Of a DNA stretch of 64,000 nt, positions 9,282-16,781 are shown one piece after another. Where the stretch lies: contig NZ_SGIM01000002.1 in assembly GCF_004208515.1 (NCBI RefSeq), positions 361,435 through 425,434 on the forward strand, written 5' to 3'. Each line of letters starts with the position of its first letter. The first letter of the stretch is position 1. The translations under genes and the position numbers were made by a program. The stretch comes from Acinetobacter halotolerans (lineage in GTDB: Bacteria > Pseudomonadota > Gammaproteobacteria > Pseudomonadales > Moraxellaceae). Below the pieces are notes generated by a model, which made no database searches, was not told the origin of the DNA, and worked only from the letters and a program-made list of their open reading frames with translations.

Positions 9282-9476
9282 ATGACTGAGTTACCCAAAA
9301 AAACTAAGGTTAATAAGAAAGATGGTCAACTCTTAATTCGCATTAATACAGCTGAGCGTGATGAGTTCATTCACTTATGTGATAGCTTGGACACAAGTGC
9401 AGCTAGAGAGTTAAGAAAATATATTCGTAGTTTTATAAAAAAAAATCAGTCAGCGGATAAACAAACCAAGGAGTAA
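9282..9476 (+). CDS. Small ribbon-helix-helix-like phage protein
   Basis: Sixty-four residues. The pattern LLIRINTAERDEFIHLCDSL is a beta strand followed by a helix, then the DTSAARELRKYIRSFI helix; this resembles Arc/MetJ-type regulators. ATG 9282 lies just downstream of a promoter with an overlapping dyad. It is probably co-transcribed with the lysine-rich gene that starts four bases after its stop. DNA binding is inferred from the fold pattern only. Confidence 0.65.
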   Translation: MTELPKKTKVNKKDGQLLIRINTAERDEFIHLCDSLDTSAARELRKYIRSFIKKNQSADKQTKE

Positions 9477-9480
9477 CATC

Positions 9481-9594
9481 GTGGCTAAACAAGTAAAATC
9501 CCTTAAGAAACAAATTAAAGCGCGCCTTAAGAAAATCTCTAAACACGAAGGCAAATTAGCTAAATTGAAAAAGAAACTTAAAAATCAAAAGTAA
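9481..9594 (+). CDS. Lysine-rich 37-aa phage protein
   Basis: GTG start at 9481 preceded by AAGGAG at 9468-9473, ideally spaced. The product is almost entirely a basic amphipathic helix or coiled coil with repeated KK and LKK units. It lies directly after the small ribbon-helix-helix gene. Nucleic-acid binding is plausible; no function is assigned. Confidence 0.6.
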   Translation: MAKQVKSLKKQIKARLKKISKHEGKLAKLKKKLKNQK

Positions 9595-9694
9595 TCATAT
9601 CGATTAAACTTTGATTATAAGAAAAACCTCTCAAGTTAAATCTCGGGGGGGGTTGTAGCCATTCTATAGTTTTAATTAACAATTTTTAAAATCT

Positions 9695-9719
9695 ACCGAC
9701 CTACCAAGTCGGTTTTTTT
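9695..9719 (+). terminator. Short hairpin terminator before the endolysin remnant
   Basis: ACCGAC / GTCGGT stem with a CTACCAA loop and a seven-T tail. It repeats the layout seen at 8663. Confidence 0.65.
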
Positions 9720-9739
9720 ACGCCTAAAGGAAAGTAAAA

Positions 9740-10189
9740 ATGAACATCGAACAATATCTTAATGAATTGATTAAACGTGAAGGTGGGTATGTAAATAATC
9801 CTGTTGACTGAGGAGGAGCGACCAAGTTTGGTATCACTGAAGCGGTCGCACGTGCGAGTGGCTTTAAAGGTCACATGCGAGATCTACCATTGGATGTGGC
9901 CAAAGGCATTTATCGAAAACAGTATTGGATCTCGCCACGATTTGATCAAAATCTGATTAGTAACGCCGTTGCTGAAGAGTTACTGGATACAGGTGTCAAC
10001 TGTGGGACGGGCTTTGCCAAACCATTACTGCAACGTGCTTTAAATCTTTTGAACAATCAAGGTAAAGGCGGATGGTCAGATTTGATTATTGATGGAATCT
10101 ATGGACCAGCCACTTTGAATGCCTTGAAAACTTTTATGGCCAAGGGTGAAAAGGTCTTAATTCGAGTGCTCAGCGCATACGATCAATAA
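9740..10189 (+). pseudogene. Phage endolysin (N-acetylmuramidase type), broken
   Basis: Starts MNIEQYLNELIKREGGYVNN, the N-terminus of Acinetobacter phage lysozymes (glycosyl hydrolase 108 type, with catalytic Glu in KREGGY), which cleave peptidoglycan at host lysis. Codon 24 is TGA (9809-9811) where the family usually has Arg or Lys before GGATKFGIT, consistent with a CGA to TGA change. The frame then continues unbroken for 126 codons but ends early: relatives of about 185 aa have a further segment of about 40 residues that is missing here. AAAGGAAAG precedes ATG 9740. It probably produces no active enzyme. Confidence 0.88.
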
Positions 10190-10261
10190 CAATATTCATG
10201 TTGGGATATGTGTTAAAGCCTTATAAATTAGGTATCTTAATTTTTAGTTTCGAGCCTTGGT

Positions 10262-10483
10262 ATGGAATACGCTACAGAAGACGCTTTAACTTGGTTAAAT
10301 GAAGGCATCAGCGAGTTAGAGAAATTGAACAAAGATGATCTAAATACGGACTATGCACTTGGTTTTGATATAGGTTTTCTCTACGGAACACTGCGTACTT
10401 TATTGGCTGTTGGAAGTATTTCTAGAACTGAATATGAAAAGCTTCATGCGTCGCTTACTGAAGTTCGACAAAAGCTTATTTGA
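10262..10483 (+). CDS. Hypothetical 73-aa acidic protein
   Basis: No family was recognised. The product is acidic and largely helical (DALTWLNEGISELEKL, then a C-terminal TEYEKLHASLTEVRQKL helix), without membrane segments. A clear terminator follows 11 bp after the stop, which supports its being a real transcription unit. It lies in the prophage just after the endolysin remnant. Confidence 0.5.
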   Translation: MEYATEDALTWLNEGISELEKLNKDDLNTDYALGFDIGFLYGTLRTLLAVGSISRTEYEKLHASLTEVRQKLI

Positions 10484-10494
10484 AAAAGATAGTT

Positions 10495-10520
10495 AAAGCC
10501 CTCTAGTGAGGGCTTTGTTC
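10495..10520 (+). terminator. Terminator after the 73-aa gene
   Basis: Stem AAAGCCCTC / GAGGGCTTT, loop TAGT, then GTTCGT. The T tract is weak, but the stem is perfect and lies between convergent genes, so it may serve both strands. Confidence 0.7.
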
Positions 10521-10530
10521 GTATCTATGA

Positions 10531-10764
10531 TCATTCAAGTTCTAGTTGATGATCATCTTTGGTCACTTTTATTTTTAATTTTTTATATTTGCGTTTATTT
10601 GGATTAACTGCAGAATTGTTTACTTCATCTGCAAAAGTCTTGTCTTTCATGAGGTTTGAATAAGCTTTATATCCTAAAATAATCCGCGTGGGTTGGTATC
10701 CATTTCTATTGACATAGTATTCAATAGTTGCATTTAATTCATTTAGAAGACTTGTTTCACTCAT
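10531..10764 (-). CDS. Hypothetical 77-aa protein
   Basis: Begins MSETSLLNELNATIEYYVNRNG and has a basic middle (NPNKRKYKKLKIKV) followed by an acidic tail. No family was recognised. It is convergent with the 73-aa gene across a shared hairpin. The upstream ribosome site is weak. It could be a small phage regulator; there is no evidence beyond location. Confidence 0.45.
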   Translation of the reverse strand: MSETSLLNELNATIEYYVNRNGYQPTRIILGYKAYSNLMKDKTFADEVNNSAVNPNKRKYKKLKIKVTKDDHQLELE

Positions 10765-10944
10765 TTTAAAAATGCTTCACTTTTAAGAGTTCATTGAAGA
10801 ATAGTGTAAATTAAGTAAAATATCTATATGAATTTAAACATTTTTATAAGGACTTCCTGTCATAAAAATGTAATATTTGATGGTTTATCTACTATTTGAA
10901 ATTGCGATAATTGCAAAGATAAAATAAAAATTAATCACAAATGA

Positions 10945-11193
10945 TTAACCCTTTGGAATCTCATCATCCCTCGGCTTTCTCACATCCTTAATAAACCGTT
11001 CTTCCTTTGCTCTATACTTTTGAAAGTTTTCACGGGCTTGGTTAAGTGAAGGCACGTTTGCACCACCGCCGTAATCATGATCCTCTGCTTGTACGGGATC
11101 ATTCTCCCAAAAGCACACAGGGCAGATATCATAGTCATCGTTTGATGGTTCACCTCTGGTTAAGTAACCACAGCATAAACACGGATAGAGCAT
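10945..11193 (-). CDS. CPCC-type cysteine-rich protein
   Basis: Eighty-two residues from ATG 11193, chosen because GGAG lies 7 bp upstream and because the longer frame would overlap the preceding gene. It has two CxxC zinc-binding-like knuckles, PCLCCGY near residue 4 and CPVCFWE near residue 24, then the GGANVPSLNQARENFQKY motif typical of the cysteine-rich CPCC family, which is common beside toxin and immunity genes. The function of the family is unknown. Last gene of a three-gene minus-strand group. Confidence 0.75.
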   Translation of the reverse strand: MLYPCLCCGYLTRGEPSNDDYDICPVCFWENDPVQAEDHDYGGGANVPSLNQARENFQKYRAKEERFIKDVRKPRDDEIPKG

Positions 11194-11212
11194 TCTATTT
11201 CTCCAATCTTCC

Positions 11213-11863
11213 TTAACTATTGTTCTCAGGCTTTTCAGCAAAATTAGAACTCAAATACACAACATTCTTGGGTTCAACCAAAGAGACATTCTTCTGTTCA
11301 TCTATGACCGCACAAAGGGCAGAGCCGCATAAAATTCCGTACTGTTTTAGATTGGTTTCAGCACCAGTAATTTTTACTAAAGGTTGTTCTTTTATATTTG
11401 CGAGAATGTCAGTACCATTTTTTTTACCTTTTTCTTGTGTATCAATAATTGAAAAGAATGTTCCAACAGAAAAACTTATGATCAATGCTACATAAATGGT
11501 AAAGGTTGTATAGCTTTTTTCCAACGAATCAATTTGGCTTGAATTGTGAGGTTTAACTTCATGCTTAAAGCGAAAATTAATTTTTCGTCTCAAAAAATTA
11601 ACGATCGTTTGATCTAAATCTAAAGAAACATAGATATATCTTAAAACATAAAGAGTTATGCCAAATAAGAAAAAGGTAATTAAAGGTCCTAGTGCTTTTA
11701 GAAATCCCCAGTAAATTTTATCTTGAACGCTAAAATTTAAGACTACAGGATCGACAAAAAAAGGGCGTAATAAGCCGCCTAAATATGCTTGCCCCGATAC
11801 AAATAAAAAAATGGTAATCAGAGAAATAATAATTGCTGTATCCAACGAAAAATTAAACTTCAT
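11213..11863 (-). CDS. Hypothetical membrane protein
   Basis: A 216-aa product with three hydrophobic segments (about residues 8-28, 52-72 and 122-142) and a C-terminal soluble part containing CGSALCAV (two Cys three residues apart), perhaps periplasmic. No family was recognised. It starts nine bases after the stop of the excalibur-domain gene and ends 19 bp before the CPCC gene, so the three are likely one operon. Confidence 0.6.
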   Translation of the reverse strand: MKFNFSLDTAIIISLITIFLFVSGQAYLGGLLRPFFVDPVVLNFSVQDKIYWGFLKALGPLITFFLFGITLYVLRYIYVSLDLDQTIVNFLRRKINFRFKHEVKPHNSSQIDSLEKSYTTFTIYVALIISFSVGTFFSIIDTQEKGKKNGTDILANIKEQPLVKITGAETNLKQYGILCGSALCAVIDEQKNVSLVEPKNVVYLSSNFAEKPENNS

Positions 11864-11872
11864 TTTCTTTCC

Positions 11873-12094
11873 TTATTTCTTCTTCTTCGGGCATTTCTTG
11901 CCATTTCCACCCGGCAAGCAATCACAAGCTTGACCATCGCCGTCACGATCCAAACTTTTCCATCCTGTTTGACCCGATTTCTTTCTTTTTTCGTACCATG
12001 ATTGAGCTTCTTGTTGTGTAGTAAAGTCAGCACATTTCTTTGCATAGCTTTGAACTGAAATTAGAGCTAGTAATATAAAGGTTATATATTTCAT
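11873..12094 (-). CDS. Secreted excalibur calcium-binding domain protein
   Basis: Seventy-three residues: a signal peptide (cleavage after VQSYA, about residue 18) and a mature domain with the excalibur signature, LDRDGDGQACDC, and surrounding Cys residues. Excalibur is an extracellular calcium-binding motif related to EF-hand loops. The C-terminus is strongly basic (GKKCPKKKK). Such small exported proteins occur in prophages and plasmids next to nucleases, but no partner is visible here. First gene of the minus-strand group. Confidence 0.8.
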   Translation of the reverse strand: MKYITFILLALISVQSYAKKCADFTTQQEAQSWYEKRKKSGQTGWKSLDRDGDGQACDCLPGGNGKKCPKKKK

Positions 12095-12204
12095 AAATTT
12101 AATTTTGATAAATGTTTGAAAGCATTGTATCAGTGCTTAATTAAGCTCTGCAATTCTAGTTGCTGAAACTTTGTAGCTTGCTAACGAGTTTTCAGTTTTC
12201 TTTA

Positions 12205-12275
12205 TTGGTTGACAAATTATGAAAATAGTCACAAAAGTTGGTTGACAAAGTTGCTATTTAGTCCTAAGTTATATT
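12205..12275 (+). promoter_or_regulatory. Twin TTGGTTGACAAA repeats before the ImmA gene pair
   Basis: The 12-mer TTGGTTGACAAA occurs at 12205-12216 and 12238-12249, exactly 33 bp apart (three helical turns). Each contains a TTGACA -35-like box; the second has TAAGTT 17 bp downstream (12265-12270). This suggests a promoter with a repeated operator, probably read by the XRE domain encoded downstream. Confidence 0.5.
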
Positions 12276-12311
12276 TAACCCACATCTCAAATTTTTTGGA
12301 CTTATAATTTT

Positions 12312-12935
12312 ATGAATGACGGTAATAAATTACATCCTCCTTCAGCCTTTGAGCCTCAGTTAACAGACGAGGTGCTGAGATACTTTGCAACACCAATGCT
12401 CGAAATTTATCATGATGTTCACGAAATCTTAAATAGTGACAATGATAATAACTATACTCGTGGTACTGCTATATTTGGTCGTACTTATGAGCAATTTAAA
12501 AAGCTAATCGTATCTGAAGACTGTCCGGCTGATGTACACCTAAAAGATGGCACTTTCAGATTTGTTTTTCAAATTGGATATGCTCAGATTGGTTTCTGTA
12601 AAGGTGATTTCACTGATCCCAAATCATTGAAGCTTAGAAAATACACACCTACAAATTATGACTTATTCCAGTTTGATGACAATCAACCAGTGGTATGGAA
12701 ATTTATTCTCAATGAACCGAAAACTGATGAAGATGAAGCTTATGTTGAATTTGTTGGTTTTAATTTAGCCACTGTGCCAGTTGCTTATTGGAGATCTAAT
12801 GACAATTTAGATGGTAATAAGTTACATTTGGTAGACCCAATTACTCCTGAATCTGTTGAGCTTAATGCTCCATTTATTGAAGATCCTGATGAAGATGATC
12901 TTTTAGATGAAGATTTAAACACTAAATTCAAATAG
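12312..12935 (+). CDS. Unknown 207-aa acidic protein paired with an XRE-ImmA protease
   Basis: Not recognised. The product is soluble, with a predicted alpha/beta middle and a very acidic C-terminus (EDPDEDDLLDEDLN). It has no signal peptide or transmembrane segment. It ends 20 bp before an XRE-ImmA metallopeptidase gene and the two share one upstream regulatory region, the layout of a toxin-antitoxin or substrate-protease pair. Which of the two would be toxic cannot be told from sequence. Confidence 0.6.
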   Translation: MNDGNKLHPPSAFEPQLTDEVLRYFATPMLEIYHDVHEILNSDNDNNYTRGTAIFGRTYEQFKKLIVSEDCPADVHLKDGTFRFVFQIGYAQIGFCKGDFTDPKSLKLRKYTPTNYDLFQFDDNQPVVWKFILNEPKTDEDEAYVEFVGFNLATVPVAYWRSNDNLDGNKLHLVDPITPESVELNAPFIEDPDEDDLLDEDLNTKFK

Positions 12936-12955
12936 TCGTAACAAGCAATGTCATT

Positions 12956-14041
12956 ATGAACACGCCTTTTAATGGATTAGAACTAAAGCTTCTAAGACAG
13001 TTTAATCAACTGTCTTTGGAAGAGTTAGGTCAGCACCTAGAGTGCACACGGCAGTATGTTCACAAAGTTGAGACAGGACAGACCATTCCTAGTATTCAAT
13101 TTATTCAACAAGCTGCGAATTATTTTAATGTTCCTGAAGAGTTATTCACTCATGTAAAACCCGTATTACAGGAAGAGCAAATCCATTTTAGAAGTCTGAG
13201 ATCTACGAAAGTAACTACTAAACAAGTTGTTATTGCACGTGGTGAATACCTCAAGCGTTTAACGGAATATTTAGATTCTAAACTTCGGTTGCCTAAATAT
13301 GATATTCAAGATTCTAGTCGTTCTGGTTCTATAGAAGCGATTGCTGAACAGTGTCGTGCTGATTGGGGACTAGGTTTAGGCCCGATTAGTAATATGATTC
13401 GTTTGTGTGAGTCACATGGTGTAGTCGTTACTACTTTTAAATCATTGTCGACCGAAGTAGATGCGCTTTCATTAGCAACAGCACGTCCAATCTTTGTACG
13501 TAATGAAGCGAAAGAGAGTGAATGTCGTCAGCGGTTTGATTTAGCGCATGAGCTTGGTCATTTGGTACTTCACGATGGTATGGTTACAGGTGATCGTATT
13601 ACTGAGTCTGAAGCAAATCAGTTCGCTTCAGCTTTTATGATTCCTCAAACGATGATGCATTCTCATTTCCCAACGTGGTTTCGAAGTGGACGTTATGATT
13701 GGGATAAGCTTAGTGAATTTAAACAAACTTGGAAAGTGAGTAAGGCTGCAATTCTTTATAGAGCTAAATCTTTAGGATTACTCACTCAAGAGCAATATAC
13801 GAGTGGTGTAGTTACTTTGAGAAAACGAAGTGAAGCAATTACTGAGAAAGAAGATCACTTAATTCCAAAAGAAAGACCTGAACTGCTTCAAGCATGTTTT
13901 GCAATGCTTGCTAAGAAGAAAATTTATGCTGAAGATATAGCTAAAGCTTTAGATATGAATGTTAGTTTTCTTGAAAATTTGGTAGGAATAGAGATTTCTA
14001 AAAAACCAAGAATGCCTACACTTGTAAAAGAAAGCGCCTAA
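12956..14041 (+). CDS. XRE-ImmA/IrrE family metallopeptidase regulator
   Basis: A 361-aa protein: N-terminal helix-turn-helix of the Cro/CI (XRE) type, about residues 8-62 (LGQHLECTRQYVHKVETGQTIP), a linker, then an ImmA/IrrE zinc protease domain with H198-E-L-G-H202 and a downstream Glu in the SEANQFASAFMIP segment. Family members cleave DNA-bound repressors or partner antitoxins after stress. It follows the 207-aa gene by 20 bp. The C-terminal 80 residues look helical. A terminator overlaps its stop codon. Role within this prophage: repressor control or phage defence, both inferred. Confidence 0.85.
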   Translation: MNTPFNGLELKLLRQFNQLSLEELGQHLECTRQYVHKVETGQTIPSIQFIQQAANYFNVPEELFTHVKPVLQEEQIHFRSLRSTKVTTKQVVIARGEYLKRLTEYLDSKLRLPKYDIQDSSRSGSIEAIAEQCRADWGLGLGPISNMIRLCESHGVVVTTFKSLSTEVDALSLATARPIFVRNEAKESECRQRFDLAHELGHLVLHDGMVTGDRITESEANQFASAFMIPQTMMHSHFPTWFRSGRYDWDKLSEFKQTWKVSKAAILYRAKSLGLLTQEQYTSGVVTLRKRSEAITEKEDHLIPKERPELLQACFAMLAKKKIYAEDIAKALDMNVSFLENLVGIEISKKPRMPTLVKESA

Positions 14042-14052
14042 GGGCGCTTTTT
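14031..14052 (+). terminator. Terminator of the ImmA gene pair
   Basis: AAAGCGCC / GGCGCTTT with loop TAAG that contains the ImmA stop codon, then eight Ts counted with the stem end. Confidence 0.88.
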
Positions 14053-14053
14053 T

Positions 14054-14890
14054 TTATAAAAAACAATTTTTATCTTGAATGACTTCAATTAAAGTTATTC
14101 TAGAGTTCTGTATCATTCTATCTAGATTGTTTAGTTTTTCAATATGCTGATCTTTATCTTTATACAAGTGCATGTTTCTTTGTTCAACAGCAAGGTCAGT
14201 TGCTTGTTGCAAATAGCTTAATGTATTTAAAACTTTTGGATTATCTGGCTTAGTAACCATCGAAAATTTAAATAAACTCTCCAGCATATTTTCAATCTCT
14301 TTATTAATGGATAAATGAGTGTTTAAATATTCTGAATTATTTTTAGAAGCTAATGATATGTGAGGGCTTGAATAGTTGACGAAATTTTGCCAATCTTTTG
14401 GATGTAATTGGTCAGTATACTTTGTGAGTATAAAAAATATTTTTTTCCCCGATTGAATAAATGTAGTTGATAGATCTATCAAGATATTTCTGATTTCTTG
14501 GTCTTTCTGAAAGTTAAATTGATTATTTTGAGTTAATATTTGATGATCTATTAATATTTGATTAGATTTTAAGGTTGCAGCAGTATTTTGAGAAGATATA
14601 GAGATGCTGGCTTTAATTTGTTCAATACTTTGTTCAAAAGCTTGCTGGGTTAGTTTAAAACTTTGCTTACCATACCACCATGCGAGGAGAGTTGCTAATA
14701 TAGCTATCCATAGAGTCATTGATGTTGCATCATCAAATGACTTCATAGCTGTAGTATCTGTTGAATGCTCTAGAAAATAGGTATTCTCTTGATTTTTTTC
14801 AAGAATGCAATTATTTGCTAGATACTGAGATTTAAGAACTAAGTAGTTACAATTATGTGGTAACTTATTTTCAGTAAATCCATTAGGCAT
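14054..14890 (-). CDS. Hypothetical membrane-anchored coiled-coil protein
   Basis: A 278-aa product with a polar N-terminal region of about 55 residues, one transmembrane helix (TLWIAILATLLAWWYG, residues 58-73), then a long helical, Gln/Asn-rich cytosolic-looking region. ATG 14890 has AAGG upstream; a shorter start at 14746 would remove most of the N-terminal region. No family was recognised. It is convergent with the ImmA gene. Single-span proteins of this shape occur in phage exclusion systems, but nothing here proves such a role. Confidence 0.55.
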   Translation of the reverse strand: MPNGFTENKLPHNCNYLVLKSQYLANNCILEKNQENTYFLEHSTDTTAMKSFDDATSMTLWIAILATLLAWWYGKQSFKLTQQAFEQSIEQIKASISISSQNTAATLKSNQILIDHQILTQNNQFNFQKDQEIRNILIDLSTTFIQSGKKIFFILTKYTDQLHPKDWQNFVNYSSPHISLASKNNSEYLNTHLSINKEIENMLESLFKFSMVTKPDNPKVLNTLSYLQQATDLAVEQRNMHLYKDKDQHIEKLNNLDRMIQNSRITLIEVIQDKNCFL

Positions 14891-14994
14891 AATTATACCT
14901 TATTGTAAATATTTCTAAATTTGCACGATGCTTAATGAAGCATGTTTAGAAAATAGTGGGATAAATTATTTATTATACATTATTAAAATTAAAA

Positions 14995-15178
14995 TTAAAC
15001 ATTTGAAGGCTTCCTTTCTAGCTCTCTCTTAAGTTCATCGATACATATTTGTTGAATTTTATTATGGATTTCGATTGTTTTTTTCACTAAAGTTCTAAAA
15101 TTTTCATATTCAGTAATGTCTTTAGCCTCACCAATTTTTTACTGAAATTATTGGAAAATCTAACTTATTTGGTTTCAT
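14995..15178 (-). pseudogene. Frameshifted small gene
   Basis: ATG at 15178 opens MKPNKLDFPIISVKNW and stops; deleting one A from the A6 run near 15139-15144 restores a frame that continues EAKDITEYENFRTLVKKTI and on to a stop at 14995, giving about 61 residues in all. It begins 30 bp after the stop of the 295-aa membrane gene on the same strand. It could be a broken small partner gene; no family recognised. Confidence 0.4.
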
Positions 15179-15207
15179 ACGAATCCTATGATTCTCTTTT
15201 AGATGAA

Positions 15208-16095
15208 TTAGTTGTTAGAAGAAGTATTTTTTGCTTCTTTTTTAAATGCCTGAGCCATTGTCGTCATTGTCTCTAAAGCATCCTTAGCAAAACTTATATC
15301 TGCATTTTTTAGTAGATAAGTCTCAGGCCATTTTATTTCAGAACTTAATTGCTCTAATAAAATTGAAAAATCTTTATCACCTTTCTCAACTGAGACAAGA
15401 TAGATAAGCATATATTTATCAAAAATTGATTTAATTTTTGTGAGGTACGTTGATGTGTCTGAGAAACTTTTGTATTGTCGTAGATACCACGCACTTATAA
15501 ACTGGATAAAGATAAAAACTAAAGATGTGGAGACAATTCCATAGATATGATTCGTCTTAAATTCACCAATATAGCTTATATATATTTGCCAAAATATAAT
15601 TGCAACAATAAAGTAAGTAATCCCTGTAATAAAATATAGTTTTCCATTATCAAGTAATATCGATGCTTTTTTGTCAGAATCAATGCTTTTTTCTTCTAAT
15701 ATATTTATAATTTTTAAAAAATATGACTTAAAACTGTTTAGTGAGGCTAAAGTAGTTAATCTTTCTTCTTCATTTTTTCTAGACTTATTATCATTATCGA
15801 ATGAATTTTGGGTTGTTTCTCTAGAAGTATCAATATCACTTAGGTTTTTTGTATTTTTAAATACAGAATATAATTCTATTGAGAGTAAATATATTATAGG
15901 GATACCTATATATGTAAAAATATTTTCTTCAAAAAATAGTTCAAAAGTTTTAGTTTTATCAATTGGTGGATGATATAATTGATAACCGAAGTAGGAGAAT
16001 AATATTAAGAAAATTGAAAATATTAAAACGAATTTTTTATTTCTTTCAATAATGTTTAAAATAAGTTCAATTGCTGAATTTATACCGCTGGACAT
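15208..16095 (-). CDS. Hypothetical membrane protein
   Basis: A 295-aa product with two hydrophobic pairs: residues about 23-40 and 60-78, then about 150-170 and 182-203. A charged loop (KSRKNEEERLTTLASLN) separates the pairs, and the C-terminal region of about 90 residues is soluble. Base composition is very AT-rich even for this element. No family was recognised. A small frameshifted reading frame lies directly downstream on the same strand. Confidence 0.55.
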   Translation of the reverse strand: MSSGINSAIELILNIIERNKKFVLIFSIFLILFSYFGYQLYHPPIDKTKTFELFFEENIFTYIGIPIIYLLSIELYSVFKNTKNLSDIDTSRETTQNSFDNDNKSRKNEEERLTTLASLNSFKSYFLKIINILEEKSIDSDKKASILLDNGKLYFITGITYFIVAIIFWQIYISYIGEFKTNHIYGIVSTSLVFIFIQFISAWYLRQYKSFSDTSTYLTKIKSIFDKYMLIYLVSVEKGDKDFSILLEQLSSEIKWPETYLLKNADISFAKDALETMTTMAQAFKKEAKNTSSNN

Positions 16096-16171
16096 TTTTC
16101 ACCCATAAGAAAAGTATTAAATATTTATAAATGTTAAGTCAAATTGGTTTTAATTTAAAAACTAACTAAAC

Positions 16172-16456
16172 TTAGGTTTTCTCTCTTTTTTTTGAAAATT
16201 CTTTTGCGCGCGCGATTTCTTCACGAGTGAGGCTCAAAGAATTTCTCCCCAATTTTTTCATAACTACAGCTAAAAGTTCCTCTAGCGGAACTTCATCTAA
16301 CTTGTTAAAACTTTTTTGCTCAAAACTTTCTTCCAATCGCGCAACAATATCAGCATTCATTGAACGATTTAATTCCTTTGAAGAATGAGCAATTTTTTGC
16401 TTCAAGTCATCAGGAAGTCTTAAATTATATTGTGCATTTAAATGACCACTGCTCAT
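16172..16456 (-). CDS. Arc-family DNA-binding repressor
   Basis: Ninety-four residues from ATG 16456, chosen because the longer frame starts inside the operator palindromes and because MSSGHLNAQYNLRLPDDLKQ is the expected N-terminus. The strand YNLRLPDDL and helix SKELNRSMNADIVARLEESF form a ribbon-helix-helix of the Arc/Mnt type (about residues 8-50); the basic C-terminal 40 residues may form an oligomerisation helix, as in P22 Mnt. It is divergent from a second Arc-like gene with two palindromes between them. Confidence 0.82.
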   Translation of the reverse strand: MSSGHLNAQYNLRLPDDLKQKIAHSSKELNRSMNADIVARLEESFEQKSFNKLDEVPLEELLAVVMKKLGRNSLSLTREEIARAKEFSKKREKT

Positions 16457-16494
16457 GTTATGCCTTTGAAGTAAAAGATATAAAGTTGATGTAT

Positions 16495-16519
16495 TGTCCA
16501 CATGTGGACATGTATACAT
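16495..16519. promoter_or_regulatory. Two abutting palindromes, Arc/Mnt-type operator
   Basis: TGTCCACATGTGGACA (16495-16510) is a perfect 16-bp palindrome that shares one base with the perfect 10-bp palindrome ATGTATACAT (16510-16519). They lie between two divergent Arc-family genes. From memory, the P22 Mnt operator also carries GTCCAC / GTGGAC half-sites. Confidence 0.7.
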
Positions 16520-16556
16520 ATTAAATAGTGTCTAGTGGGTATTATGAGGGGCTGTA

Positions 16557-16715
16557 ATGGGTAAACATAAGAGTCCGCAATATAATTTGCGATTGCCTTC
16601 AGATTTAAAATTTTTTCTAGCTAATCAGGCTAAAAAAGATGGTCGTTCTTTAAATAATTTTATTGTTAAATCACTAGAAGAAGTTCGTATCAAATTACTT
16701 ACTCAATCGAACTGA
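16557..16715 (+). CDS. Small Arc-like repressor
   Basis: Fifty-two residues, almost exactly the length of P22 Arc. The strand PQYNLRLPSDLKFFL is followed by a helix, AKKDGRSLNNFIVKSLEEV, in the ribbon-helix-helix order. GAGGGG lies about 8 bases upstream of ATG 16557. Its N-terminal YNLRLP segment matches that of the divergent 94-aa repressor, so the two are paralogues. The next gene on the strand is an antirepressor, giving the arc/mnt/ant order of a P22-like immunity-I region. Confidence 0.8.
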   Translation: MGKHKSPQYNLRLPSDLKFFLANQAKKDGRSLNNFIVKSLEEVRIKLLTQSN

Positions 16716-16721
16716 AACAAT

Positions 16722-16754
16722 GAAGCCCCTGAATCTTGGCGGACTAGGGGCTTC
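16722..16754 (+). promoter_or_regulatory. Leader hairpin between the arc-like gene and the antirepressor
   Basis: GAAGCCCCT / AGGGGCTTC, 9-bp perfect stem with a 15-nt loop, not followed by a clear T tract. It lies 28 bp before the antirepressor start. It could be a weak terminator or a translational control element comparable to the leader of P22 ant; both are inferences. Confidence 0.5.
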
Positions 16755-16781
16755 TATCTAATTCCTGAACGGAGAATAGAC

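Noticed and set aside
11860..12045. 61-aa basic frame overlapping the excalibur gene
   Set aside because: Shadow frame; the overlapping frame has a signal peptide and the DRDGDGQAC motif.
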